Shown here one piece after another: positions 34,418-42,437 of a stretch of 64,000 nucleotides of DNA. Origin of the DNA: Arthrobacter sp. APC 3897 (GTDB lineage: Bacteria; Actinomycetota; Actinomycetes; Actinomycetales; Micrococcaceae); assembly GCF_030407495.1 (NCBI RefSeq), contig NZ_JASDDG010000008.1:1-64000 (forward strand). The letters are read 5' to 3'. Under the pieces are notes generated by a model. It did not search any database and was not told where the DNA came from. It saw only the letters and a list, made by a program, of their open reading frames with translations. How positions within the stretch are numbered: the first letter of the stretch is position 1; every line of letters begins with the position of its first letter. The translations under genes were made by a program, and so were the position numbers.

Positions 34418-34502
34418 CTGGATTCTGTTCGTGGTGTCCTCCTGTGGCTCGTGCGAACAAGCTAGTGAGGCGGAGTTTCGATCCTGTTCCGGAGGATGAA
34501 CG
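34418..34502 (-). repeat. Decayed copy of the acetamidase leader and start region
   Basis: Matches 55531-55616 at about 74 of 86 aligned positions with one gap. It covers the 5' leader, the AGGAGG ribosome site and the first codons of the exported acetamidase-like gene. Here the start codon position reads ACG (34430-34432) instead of ATG. The downstream minus-strand frame (to 34145) no longer resembles acetamidase. The surrounding gap 34139-34541 shows no intact gene. Confidence 0.75.
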
Positions 34503-34541
34503 GGGCGGGGCCGGAGATTCGGCCAGGCGTTACAGCTTGCC

Positions 34542-34901
34542 CTAGAAGCGCCGGGACTTGACCGCGATCACCGGGGCGTTGGCCTCGAGCAGGATCTGCT
34601 GCGCCGCACTGCCGAGCAGGAACTTGCCCACCTTGCTGCGGTGCCTGACGCCGATCACCACGGCCGAGGCGCCAACCTCTTCGGCGGCATCGAGGAAATC
34701 TCCCACGGCATCGCGGTCACGGGCATCGGGCATCCGGTAGGTGACCGGAACGCCCTGGAGCTCGCTGCCCTCAGGATCAAGCTGGGTGCCCTCGAGGTTG
34801 AAAACCACCAGGTCTTCCTGGCGGCGTCGGGCTTCTTCGAGCGCGGCGGCAAGAGCAGCTTCGCCCTCGGGGGTGCTGGTGCGGGCAACAATGACGGTCA
34901 T
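34542..34901 (-). CDS. Universal stress protein (UspA) domain protein
   Basis: 119 residues forming one short Usp domain. MTVIVARTSTPEGEAALAAALEEA starts the Rossmann-like fold. VGASAVVIGVRHRSKVGKFLLGSAAQQILLEANAPVIAV is the C-terminal signature, with the G-x-x-x-x-x-x-x-x-G-S-x-x pattern used for ATP binding in one Usp class. The start is ATG 34901, preceded by CGGAG at 5-6 nt; longer upstream frames lie in promoter DNA. Divergent from tctC. It likely modulates stress or energy responses. Confidence 0.82.
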   Translation of the reverse strand: MTVIVARTSTPEGEAALAAALEEARRRQEDLVVFNLEGTQLDPEGSELQGVPVTYRMPDARDRDAVGDFLDAAEEVGASAVVIGVRHRSKVGKFLLGSAAQQILLEANAPVIAVKSRRF

Positions 34902-35143
34902 GAATACTCCGAGGTAGGAGGGGGTGCAACAGGACGACGCGTTCACCCTGGGAGCGAATTTGTCCTTCAGGTTCCCCACACCCGATGGAAAAAAGCAAAA
35001 CAACTGCAGTTTATTAAGGGCGGCCCCCGGGGCGACCCCCTCGATATGATGCATATCACTTAGGGTCATTAGGTGGTCCGCTCAATCCTGAGTGCAGGCC
35101 AGCTTTTATGTCTCTACCACCCCCACTAAGGACAGTTGATTTT
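34902..35143. promoter_or_regulatory. Divergent promoter region of usp and tctCBA
   Basis: Gene-free gap of 242 bp, AT-rich in the middle. GATAT (35043-35047) and ATATC (35053-35057) form a short palindrome around GATGC, a possible operator for the transporter operon. No regulator gene is adjacent. Confidence 0.35.
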
Positions 35144-36157
35144 GTGAGCTCATCACCAGATCGAGCCGGGTCCGGCGCACGTCGCAAGCATCCGATCTTA
35201 ATGGCCGCCTATGGCATCGTGGCTGTCGCCACGATCGGTCTGGCCAGCTTCTTTTCCATCCAGTCCGCTTCCGGCGGTTCCGACATCCGCGCAAACCTCA
35301 CCCTGATTGCCCCGGCAGGTGCCGGTGGCGGCTGGGATACGTTCATGCGCGAGCAGCAGCAGGCCATGCGTGCCAACGGTTTGGTGAATAACACCCAGGT
35401 GGTCAACATCCCCGGGGCTGCCGGCACCATTGGCCTCGGCAAGCTTTCCACCATGTCCGGCCAGGCCAACAACCTCTTGGTCACGGGTGCCGGGCTGGTC
35501 GCCGGAGTGGCGCAGCTGGACTCGGCAGTGACGCACGACGACGTGCGGCCCATCGCCCGCCTGGTGGAGGAGTACGACGTCGTTGTGGTTCCGGCCGATT
35601 CCCCGTACCAGACTCTCGAGGAGCTCGTGCAGGCTTGGAAGGCTGATCCGGCGGCGATTGCCTGGACCGGCGGCGGAACGTTTGACCAGTTGGTCATGAC
35701 CGAACTTGCTCTGGCTGCCGGCGTGGATCCCTCGGACACCACGTACATTCCCAAATCCGGCGGCGGCGAGGCGACTCAGGCCCTCATCACGGACACCGCC
35801 AAGGCTGCCACCTCGGGATACAAGGACGTCGAAGACCAGATTGATGCGGGACGGCTGCGCGCCCTCGGGCTGGCTGCCCCGCAGCGGCTCGACGGCGTCG
35901 ACATCCCTACCTTGACCGAGCAGGGCTACGACGTGGATCTGGCCAACTGGCGAGCCCTCGTGGCACCTCCGGGCATCACCGATGAGGAATTCGCCGAGCT
36001 GCGGACCCTGATCGAGGAAACCATCGCGACTCCCGAGTGGCAGGCCGCCGTGGAGCGCAACAAATGGGCCGATGTCTACCTGACCGGGGACGAGTTTGAC
36101 GAGTTCATGACCTCGGAGCAGCAGCGCATTGGTGAACTAGTGAAGGAGATCGGCTGA
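35144..36157 (+). CDS. tctC: Tripartite tricarboxylate transporter substrate-binding protein
   Basis: About 337 residues, TctC/Bug family. An uncleaved or cleaved signal helix (MAAYGIVAVATIGLASFFS, residues 20-38) is followed by LTLIAPAGAGGGWDTFMREQ, the conserved substrate-loop block, then VVNIPGAAGTIGLGKL and DSPYQTLEELVQAWKADP. It captures a carboxylate outside the cell and hands it to TctAB. GTG 35144 is preferred because AAGGA lies 11 nt upstream and the signal helix is then near the N-terminus; an ATG at 35108 without a ribosome site is in frame. First gene of tctCBA. Confidence 0.87.
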   Translation: MSSSPDRAGSGARRKHPILMAAYGIVAVATIGLASFFSIQSASGGSDIRANLTLIAPAGAGGGWDTFMREQQQAMRANGLVNNTQVVNIPGAAGTIGLGKLSTMSGQANNLLVTGAGLVAGVAQLDSAVTHDDVRPIARLVEEYDVVVVPADSPYQTLEELVQAWKADPAAIAWTGGGTFDQLVMTELALAAGVDPSDTTYIPKSGGGEATQALITDTAKAATSGYKDVEDQIDAGRLRALGLAAPQRLDGVDIPTLTEQGYDVDLANWRALVAPPGITDEEFAELRTLIEETIATPEWQAAVERNKWADVYLTGDEFDEFMTSEQQRIGELVKEIG

Positions 36158-36729
36158 TGAGCACTTCAGGGCCCTCGTCCGCAGGTACGGCGGAACAGCC
36201 GATCGAAAACAGCACCAGCGCTGACGGGCAGCCTCCCGTCCGCACCTCTTGGTGGGACGGCCGCAGCGGGCTGCTCCTCTCCCTCGTCATGGTGGCCTTC
36301 AGTACTTATCTGCTGGTCGGAATTCTCACGATGGACGTGGGCGAGGGTGCGGACTTCCCCGGACCGAAGTTTTTCCCCGGCATCTTGATGGTCGCCGGTT
36401 ATGTCCTGGCTGCCCTGCTGGCGCTGCACTACGTGCGGACTCCGGAGTACCCCACAGAGACGTCCTCGCGGAAGTACCGCACCTTCACGGACTGGTCGGC
36501 AGTTCTCTGGACGGCGGGAGGCTTCCTGCTCTTCGCCCTGACTCTGGAAACCCTGGGCTGGATCATTGCCGCCGCCCTCATGTTCTGGTTTGTAGCGAAG
36601 GGCTTCGGCAGCCGCCGCCCCATCTTCGACGTCTCACTTGCCCTGCTCATGAGCAGCGCTGTTTACCTGGCATTCTCAATCGGTCTGGGACTTAGCCTCC
36701 CGTCCGGCATCCTTGGAGGAGGTTTCTAA
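36157..36729 (+). CDS. tctB: Tripartite tricarboxylate transporter small permease
   Basis: 190 residues with four hydrophobic segments (about residues 38-56, 75-92, 115-150 in two helices, 160-182) and a long polar N-terminus. The motif FPGPKFFPGILMVAGYVLA is typical of TctB. Its ATG overlaps the tctC stop by 1 nt, and the last codons contain the GGAGGAGG ribosome site for tctA. It forms the small membrane subunit of a proton- or sodium-driven carboxylate importer. Confidence 0.85.
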   Translation: MSTSGPSSAGTAEQPIENSTSADGQPPVRTSWWDGRSGLLLSLVMVAFSTYLLVGILTMDVGEGADFPGPKFFPGILMVAGYVLAALLALHYVRTPEYPTETSSRKYRTFTDWSAVLWTAGGFLLFALTLETLGWIIAAALMFWFVAKGFGSRRPIFDVSLALLMSSAVYLAFSIGLGLSLPSGILGGGF

Positions 36730-36730
36730 C

Positions 36731-38236
36731 GTGGATTCACTCAATCTGTTGATGGAGGGTTTCTCCTCGGCCCTGACCCCGATGAACATGCTATGGGTGC
36801 TCGTCGGCTGCCTTCTGGGCACCGCCGTCGGCGTGCTGCCGGGACTGGGCTCTTCGATGGCGGTGGCTTTGCTGCTGCCCGTAACGTTTGCCCTCGACCC
36901 CACTGCCGCTTTCATCATGTTCGCCGGCGTGTATTTCGGCGGCATGTTCGGCGACTCCACCATGGCAATCCTCATGAACACCCCGGGCCAGGCTTCGGCC
37001 ATCGCTTCCACGTTCGAGGGGCACAAAATGGCCAAGGACGGCAGGGCCCCGCAGGCCCTGGCCACCGCGGCGATCGGCGCGTTTATCGGCGGCATGGTGG
37101 CCTCCGTCCTCGTCGTGTTCCTAGCTCCCGCCCTGGCTGATTTCTCGGCCAACTTCGGGCCGGCTGAATTCTTTGCGCTGGCCTTGTTCGCTTTTGTTGC
37201 CACGTCCTCCGTGGTCTCGGACTCCGCGGTAAAGGGCCTCGCGGCCCTCGTGATCGGTCTGGGCATCGCCACCGTGGGTATCGACCCGTTCTCGGGCGCC
37301 GAGCGGTTCAGTTTCGGTGCGCCGCAGATGTTCGACGGCATTTCCCTGATTACCGTGACCGTGGCCATCCTGGCGCTGGGCGAAGTGTTCCATATCGCCT
37401 CCCGCATCCGCCGGGATCCGGCCGGCAAGCAAATCGCCTCCGCAGGCCGTCCCTTCCTCTCCCGTGCCGAGCTCAAAGAGGCAGCCCCGGCCTGGGCCCG
37501 GGGCACCGCGATCGGCTTGCCGTTTGGCGTCATCCCCGCCGGCGGGTCCGAGATTCCGACGTTCATCTCCTACGACGTGGAACGGCGCATTGACCGCCGC
37601 CGCAAGAACCCGAAGTTCGGCAAAGGCGCGATCCGCGGCCTGGCAGCTCCGGAAGCCGCCGGCAACGCCACCACCGGAACCGCCATGGGAGCACTTCTGG
37701 CCCTGGGTCTGCCGGTTTCGGCCACGGCAGCGATCATGCTCGCCGCGTTCCAGCAGTACGGCCTGCAGCCGGGTCCGCTGCTGTTCGACCGGTCCCCCGA
37801 CCTGGTCTGGGCACTGTTGGCGAGCTTCTTCATCGCGATGGTGGTGCTGCTCATCATCAACCTGCCCTTCGCAGGGCTTTGGGCGAAGCTGCTCCTCATC
37901 CCGGCCCCTTACCTGTACGCCGGGATTACCGTTTTCTGCGGCCTGGGCGTCTACGCCACTTCCGGGGCGGTGTTCGATCTGCTGATGCTGCTTGGGCTCG
38001 GCCTGGTTGGCTTCATCATGCGCCGGCACGGGATGCCCCTGGCCCCGTTGATGATTGGTGTGGTGCTGGGCCCGCTGGCGGAAACGAGCATGCGCGACGC
38101 GCTGCTGTCCTCCAACGGCGATTACTCGGTGTTTGTGACCGGGCCGATCCCGCTGGTGCTCTACGGACTGCTGTTCATCGTGCTGGCGGCGACTGTGCGG
38201 TCCAAGGTTGTGAACCGGACCCGCCAGGACGTGTAG
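36731..38236 (+). CDS. tctA: Tripartite tricarboxylate transporter large permease
   Basis: 501 residues, full-length TctA with about 12 helices. The N-terminal signature GVLPGLGSSMAVALLLP (residues 35-51), GGMFGDSTMAILMNTPGQAS and the mirror block [19 protein letters not shown] are all present. The start is GTG 36731, 1 nt after the tctB stop, with GGAGGAGG 8 nt upstream; a TTG at 36713 is ruled out by this. Comparison with this gene shows that the copy at 1545-2743 lost its first 105 residues or so. Confidence 0.9.
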   Translation: MDSLNLLMEGFSSALTPMNMLWVLVGCLLGTAVGVLPGLGSSMAVALLLPVTFALDPTAAFIMFAGVYFGGMFGDSTMAILMNTPGQASAIASTFEGHKMAKDGRAPQALATAAIGAFIGGMVASVLVVFLAPALADFSANFGPAEFFALALFAFVATSSVVSDSAVKGLAALVIGLGIATVGIDPFSGAERFSFGAPQMFDGISLITVTVAILALGEVFHIASRIRRDPAGKQIASAGRPFLSRAELKEAAPAWARGTAIGLPFGVIPAGGSEIPTFISYDVERRIDRRRKNPKFGKGAIRGLAAPEAAGNATTGTAMGALLALGLPVSATAAIMLAAFQQYGLQPGPLLFDRSPDLVWALLASFFIAMVVLLIINLPFAGLWAKLLLIPAPYLYAGITVFCGLGVYATSGAVFDLLMLLGLGLVGFIMRRHGMPLAPLMIGVVLGPLAETSMRDALLSSNGDYSVFVTGPIPLVLYGLLFIVLAATVRSKVVNRTRQDV

Positions 38237-38257
38237 TTCCGCTCGGAACACTGCCTT

Positions 38258-38289
38258 CGAAGGGCCTCGCCGATCTGCGGGGCCCTTCG
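38258..38289 (+). terminator. Terminator of tctCBA
   Basis: CGAAGGGCC (38258-38266) pairs with GGCCCTTCG (38281-38289) 22 nt after the tctA stop codon. Confidence 0.75.
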
Positions 38290-38349
38290 CCGCGTCTTGG
38301 CCTAGGTAGCGGCCTCGTGCCGGTGTCGGGCGGTGAGTGCGGTGAGCGG

Positions 38350-38455
38350 AAACAGGCCACCGGCTTTGCGGTCTGCGCGCTGCCCACGGTGATTGCCGGC
38401 AACGGCCGCGAACTCATCGACCTGGCAAAGGTCAACGCTCGTGAACTCTGGTTAG
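38350..38455 (+). pseudogene. Second poxB-type 3' relic
   Basis: The plus strand reads ATGFAVCALPTVIAGNG then RELIDLAKVNARELW. This matches the C-terminal helix-strand of PoxB-type pyruvate oxidases and the relic at 31708-31800 (similar protein, clearly diverged DNA). No other part of such a gene is nearby. The frame has no stop at the expected end and runs on into unrelated sequence. Confidence 0.6.
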
Positions 38456-38467
38456 GACGAGTAACAG

Positions 38468-39727
38468 CTACCCTTGGCCAATGTGCCAGGAGGGCAGGAA
38501 TAGAAAATCTGCTGGCCAGTGCTCATCATTCGTTATCTGTCCCCGGACGAGCTCGACGAGAATGCTGGGCATCACCTTCTCGAGGATGACCGAACGCGGC
38601 AGTTCGTCAGCAGCCCGCCACCCGGCACCACCTCTGAGCTGGTCCCAGCGATTGAGTTTCACACTCTCGACAACTGCATGCACCTCGTCGGGGGTCAGCC
38701 AGATGGGCGCCGAGATACGAGGAGGCATCGTTCGCCAGACGTCCAGCTTCGCGTGTGTCGTTTCCCGCTCCGCCAGGATCGCCCGAACCACCCTGACTCG
38801 GGCAGACACTACCCGCAGGTAGGTAGAAGCCCACGCGGTTTCAACTTGAGGGGAGAAGAACGCCGAAAGTGCGAGCTGAAGTCGCTGTGCCTTGATCTGG
38901 CGTTCGCGCTTCAACTGAGCCGCAAGCACAGTGTCGCCGACCCGCTTCACGTCCTCGTCGAGGGACGGCAGGGAAACGCCAATGTGTGCGGGTCTGTCCT
39001 CGAGTACAGCTACGGCTGCTGCACTCACGAGCTCATTTAGTTCGGCGTCATTCGCGAGGGGCGAGTAGCTGGAGTCAAGCTGGAACACAATCCGCTCGGG
39101 CTCTGGCTCGGGCGGCGCACCGGGGGCCTCTGACATGGACTGCTCGAGCCGGACAAGGGCCGGAGCAAGGGCGGAATCGAGGTGTGCCTTAAGCGCCTCA
39201 ATCAGGTTCGGGATCGTTCGAACGGTCTGCAGAGTCTCGCCGGTCGCCTGAGACATTGCGGTGCGGTTCGGCTCCGCGTTAGTCGAGTACCACTTCGAGA
39301 TGAGGTATGCGATGGACTCGGATACTGCATCAAGGTACGCACGGGTGTCCTCGGATGCGGCATCAACGTCGCGACGGTCACCGGCAGTCATCGCCTGCTC
39401 GGCTAGCCGTACGACTGCTTCTGCGCCAATTAGGCTTTCACCCATGACCCGATGCGAGGGCTCGGCGGCCAGTCTGATATACGTGCGAACCAGCACATCT
39501 TCGATCCACTGACGGTCCGCGGTAGACACGGCGGTGAACTCTGCTGAGGGTCTGTTAGCTAGCTCATTTTGTGCCGTTCGCACCAATGATTCGACACTCG
39601 CGTACCCCAATCCCGTCAGGTCACCAACCGCATCGGCAAGGTCGGCGAGCCGAAAGAGCCGAAGAGCAACCTTCGTTAGTGCCACAGTGGTGGTCGGGGA
39701 CGAATTCCCGGGTAATGCAGATCGCAC
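38468..39727 (-). CDS. Hypothetical protein, mostly helical
   Basis: 419 residues, not recognised. The N-terminus (VALTKVALRLFRLADLADAVGDLTGLGY) and most of the rest are predicted helical from composition. A Pro-rich linker at about 203-212 separates two halves. The C-terminal tail contains MPPRISAPIWLTPDEVHAVVES and WPADFLFLPSWHIGQG. No membrane segment or signal peptide. It lies alone between the tct operon and a small membrane protein, next to a poxB relic, so it may be part of the accessory region. No function proposed. Confidence 0.55.
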   Translation of the reverse strand: MRSALPGNSSPTTTVALTKVALRLFRLADLADAVGDLTGLGYASVESLVRTAQNELANRPSAEFTAVSTADRQWIEDVLVRTYIRLAAEPSHRVMGESLIGAEAVVRLAEQAMTAGDRRDVDAASEDTRAYLDAVSESIAYLISKWYSTNAEPNRTAMSQATGETLQTVRTIPNLIEALKAHLDSALAPALVRLEQSMSEAPGAPPEPEPERIVFQLDSSYSPLANDAELNELVSAAAVAVLEDRPAHIGVSLPSLDEDVKRVGDTVLAAQLKRERQIKAQRLQLALSAFFSPQVETAWASTYLRVVSARVRVVRAILAERETTHAKLDVWRTMPPRISAPIWLTPDEVHAVVESVKLNRWDQLRGGAGWRAADELPRSVILEKVMPSILVELVRGQITNDEHWPADFLFLPSWHIGQG

Positions 39728-40049
39728 TCATCTTCTCCTTCTAGGCGGCTCGTGTCGTGTAACCAGTCAAGACTCACCCAGGTAAGCGCTAATCAACATG
39801 AGCAACACGGCCTTTCAACTACGTGTCTTCCGCTAGAAGTTCCCTCACTGCCTTGTCAATGAAAGCGATATTAGCGGCGTGCATTCCGCAGGGTCATGCC
39901 GGACTGCAGGGGAACACTATCCATTTCGAAGACTTCGTAATCGCTGCGAATGGTGTAGCAGTCCAGCCTGAAGCAGGCACAGTGTCAAGAGTTGAGCGGG
40001 TTCCGGAATTGCCCTCCCCGGCGTGTCCTGTTTACTTATCGAACGTCAT
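39728..40049. other. Gene-free gap
   Basis: 322 bp between the 419-residue hypothetical gene and a small membrane-protein gene. A short plus-strand frame at 39823-40053 lacks a ribosome site and reads poorly. It should contain the promoter of the hypothetical gene. I see no repeats or strong hairpins. Confidence 0.4.
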
Positions 40050-40424
40050 TTAGGCGCCGGCAGCACTCGGGCCCATCCGCCGTTGGGCGATTAGCCAGGT
40101 TACCGCCCAACACGCGACTGGTATCAGGGCCAGCACCGAAACGGCAGCCAGGGGAACGGCGGCATTTGCGGTCCAGGTGAAGACCGGAATGAGCAGCGAC
40201 AACGTGAGAGCCAGCGTGCCAATGACGACAAGATACTTTGAAGAGTTTTCCGTTCTTGCAAGATCAGCAACACCGAACGTGCCGGCACACACTGAGGCAA
40301 ACGCTGTAAAAACTGACAGCGGAATTAATCCGTTCGCGCCAACAAAGACGGAGCCGATCGAGAAAAGTGCAGCCACCAGGATGGTGGTCCCAGTGGAAAG
40401 TCCCAGAAATTTCTGACGACTCAT
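40050..40424 (-). CDS. Small four-helix membrane protein
   Basis: 124 residues. After MSRQKFLGLST come four hydrophobic segments (about residues 10-32, 38-55, 64-84, 90-112) and a short basic tail. No family signature recognised. The start is ATG 40424 with GGAGG 8 nt upstream; the longer frame to 40487 has no support. Monocistronic, location likely the cytoplasmic membrane. Confidence 0.65.
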   Translation of the reverse strand: MSRQKFLGLSTGTTILVAALFSIGSVFVGANGLIPLSVFTAFASVCAGTFGVADLARTENSSKYLVVIGTLALTLSLLIPVFTWTANAAVPLAAVSVLALIPVACWAVTWLIAQRRMGPSAAGA

Positions 40425-40592
40425 GGGTGACGCCTCCTTCGCTGTGATTGCAGTTCTTCGCCTTTTGCCCAAGCCCGTAGATGTCATCTCGGGTTGTAGG
40501 CGGCAACGCTAACAAGATTCAAAACTGCGGGCAAAGCGAAAAGGTCCCACCCGCGGACTGGCCCAACTCACCCCGCCCACAGGGGAATCGAA

Positions 40593-41522
40593 CTACCGGT
40601 TCATCACGGAGAGCGGCAGGTAGGCACTGACAATCCAGTTGGGTGCGTCAACAACCTCGCTGATCTTCAGGTCCACAACAACCGAGGACAGCAGATACGC
40701 CTCGTGGGGTTCAACGCCGTAGGTGAAGCACAGATGGTCGATCATGTGCCGGAGTGCGTCCCGGGCCGCACCCAAAAGATCCGGCCCCACCCCGGTGGTG
40801 GCGTAGTACCCCTGGTCCTCGATGCCGGGCCGGAGCGGTCCGGACGTCTGGAACTGCGGTGACGGGATGGACCGTCCCCGGTGCAGCGTCACCTTCAGCG
40901 TTCCGCTCAGGGGTGCTTCGATGGCGGTGACGCACACTTCCCCGTCCCCCTGGGCGGCATGGGGATCGCCGAACATGAGACGCGCACCGGGAAGGCTGAC
41001 CGGCAGGAAGATCTTGGTTCCCACCACCAGGTCGCGGATGTCCATGTTGCCGCCAAAGTTTCCCGGAGGCATCACGGGCAGGGGGTCCTCCGTTGCAGGC
41101 GTGCACGCCATCACCCCCAGGAAGGGCCGCAGGGGCACATTCGCGACATCAAGGAACGCGGTGGCGGGACCGGTGGACAGGTCCCATTTGTAAATGAACG
41201 CCTCCGTGAAATCATCCGGCAGGAGGCCGGCACCGGGACGGCTGGCCGTGAATCCCCACCCCAGAGGGGTGAACTCCAGCGGCTCGATCTCCAGCACATC
41301 ACCGGGTTGGGCGCCGTTCACCATGATCGGACCGCGCAGGGGATAGCTTCGGGCGGGATCACGGTCGGGGATGGGATCGCCGTTGCGGTAGTTATCCAGC
41401 TGGCCGTCCGCGGCGTCCCTGACCTCAAAGCTGATGGTGTCACCGCTGCTGATCGTCAGGACCGGATCATGCCGGGGAGTCCACAGGCGGTTGTAGACGT
41501 CAGGTACGTCGTGGTGCGCCAT
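40593..41522 (-). CDS. Acetamidase/formamidase family protein
   Basis: 309 residues, FmdA/AmdA fold, which hydrolyses small amides to acid and ammonia in the cytosol. Typical blocks are MVNGAQPGDVLEIEP, PLRPFLGVMACTPA, PPGNFGGNMDIRDLVVGTKIFLPV and LMFGDPHAAQGDGEVCVTAIEAP, the last holding the metal-binding Asp/His/Glu residues. The start overlaps the upstream GntR stop by 1 nt (TGATG). It belongs with that regulator and the divergent peptide-type ABC/amidase operon, suggesting uptake and breakdown of amide compounds. Exact substrate unknown. Confidence 0.88.
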   Translation of the reverse strand: MAHHDVPDVYNRLWTPRHDPVLTISSGDTISFEVRDAADGQLDNYRNGDPIPDRDPARSYPLRGPIMVNGAQPGDVLEIEPLEFTPLGWGFTASRPGAGLLPDDFTEAFIYKWDLSTGPATAFLDVANVPLRPFLGVMACTPATEDPLPVMPPGNFGGNMDIRDLVVGTKIFLPVSLPGARLMFGDPHAAQGDGEVCVTAIEAPLSGTLKVTLHRGRSIPSPQFQTSGPLRPGIEDQGYYATTGVGPDLLGAARDALRHMIDHLCFTYGVEPHEAYLLSSVVVDLKISEVVDAPNWIVSAYLPLSVMNR

Positions 41523-42265
41523 CAGAGCGCCGCCAGCCCGTTGCGCCCATCGGCGTCCAGATAGCCGCCGTAGGTGGCCGTGATCGAGCGGCCCGCCTGG
41601 TCCCCGGCCGCGGCGCTGTTCCCGTCGGCGATGGCGGCGAAGAGCCGGCGGTCGCTGGCTGCGGCGTCGCGCATGGCCGCCTCCGGGTCGGGGGCCGAAG
41701 AGATCCGATCATTCATGAGGTCAAGAAGCGCACCGGAGACGGCCTGGCCGCTGGCCTGCAGCAGCTGGTTGCGGCTGGCCTCCCAGACGACGGCGTGAAA
41801 CTCCAGATCCGCTGCATTGAACAGGTCCATGCGGCCGGCCGCGGATTCCATGCGCTCCACGGCGCCGCGCATAGCCTCGAGCTGCGCGGTGGTGTGCAGG
41901 GCTGCCGCGAGCCGGCAGGCGGAGCTTTCCAGGATGATCCGGAACTGGACCAGGTCCGAGAGGGACAGGGAGGCAATTCTTGCCAGCGTGGTGAAGGACT
42001 GCTGCAGCGCCTGTCCGGTGAGGGGCAGCACCTCCGGTCCGGAGCGTCCGCCGGGCCGGGACGCGATGAGTCCCCGGCTCTGCAGCACCCGCAGCGCTTC
42101 ACGCACCGTGGGACGGCTGACCGAGAACTGCACCATCAGCTCGCGCTCACTGGGCAGGTGCTGCCCGGGCGGCACTTCACCGGAAACAATGACCGCTTCG
42201 ATCTGCTCCACCACGCGTTCATAGGTCAGAACAGGGACTGCCGGGGAGAAACGGACTTTGCTCAT
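41522..42265 (-). CDS. GntR-family regulator, FCD subfamily
   Basis: 247 residues. The winged helix-turn-helix (about 10-75) has LPSERELMVQFSVSRPTVREALRVLQSRGLI. The FCD domain (about 95-235) has FHAVVWEASRNQLL and matching downstream helices. ATG 42265 is chosen because AAGGG lies 6 nt upstream. It is co-transcribed with the acetamidase. The palindromes at 42344-42358 and 51529-51543 are FadR-like sites for which it is the best candidate. It probably represses both divergent operons until an amide or derived acid is present. Confidence 0.87.
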   Translation of the reverse strand: MSKVRFSPAVPVLTYERVVEQIEAVIVSGEVPPGQHLPSERELMVQFSVSRPTVREALRVLQSRGLIASRPGGRSGPEVLPLTGQALQQSFTTLARIASLSLSDLVQFRIILESSACRLAAALHTTAQLEAMRGAVERMESAAGRMDLFNAADLEFHAVVWEASRNQLLQASGQAVSGALLDLMNDRISSAPDPEAAMRDAAASDRRLFAAIADGNSAAAGDQAGRSITATYGGYLDADGRNGLAAL

Positions 42266-42343
42266 ACGGCCCTTCACAGTCGAAGTTTTTCTGAATCTAC
42301 AGGCCCGCTGCGTGCCGGCGGAATACCTGCGCCCAAAACTTTC

Positions 42344-42358
42344 ACTGGTAAGACCAGA
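42344..42358. promoter_or_regulatory. FadR-like operator in the acetamidase / ABC divergent promoter
   Basis: The core CTGGT-AAG-ACCAG (42345-42357) is a perfect inverted repeat and fits the TGGTnnnACCA pattern known for FadR-type GntR regulators. It lies between the GntR gene and the solute-binding-protein gene, and nearly the same site recurs at 51529-51543. Confidence 0.6.
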
Positions 42359-42437
42359 TAAATAGGTAGACAGGCTGGCACATCATGGGGTTGTCTGGTT
42401 CAAAATCGTTGGTCATGCCGGAGGACGGAGATCCCCA

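Noticed and set aside
39823-40053. 76-codon plus-strand frame
   Set aside because: No ribosome site, a weak start and no family resemblance; left as intergenic.
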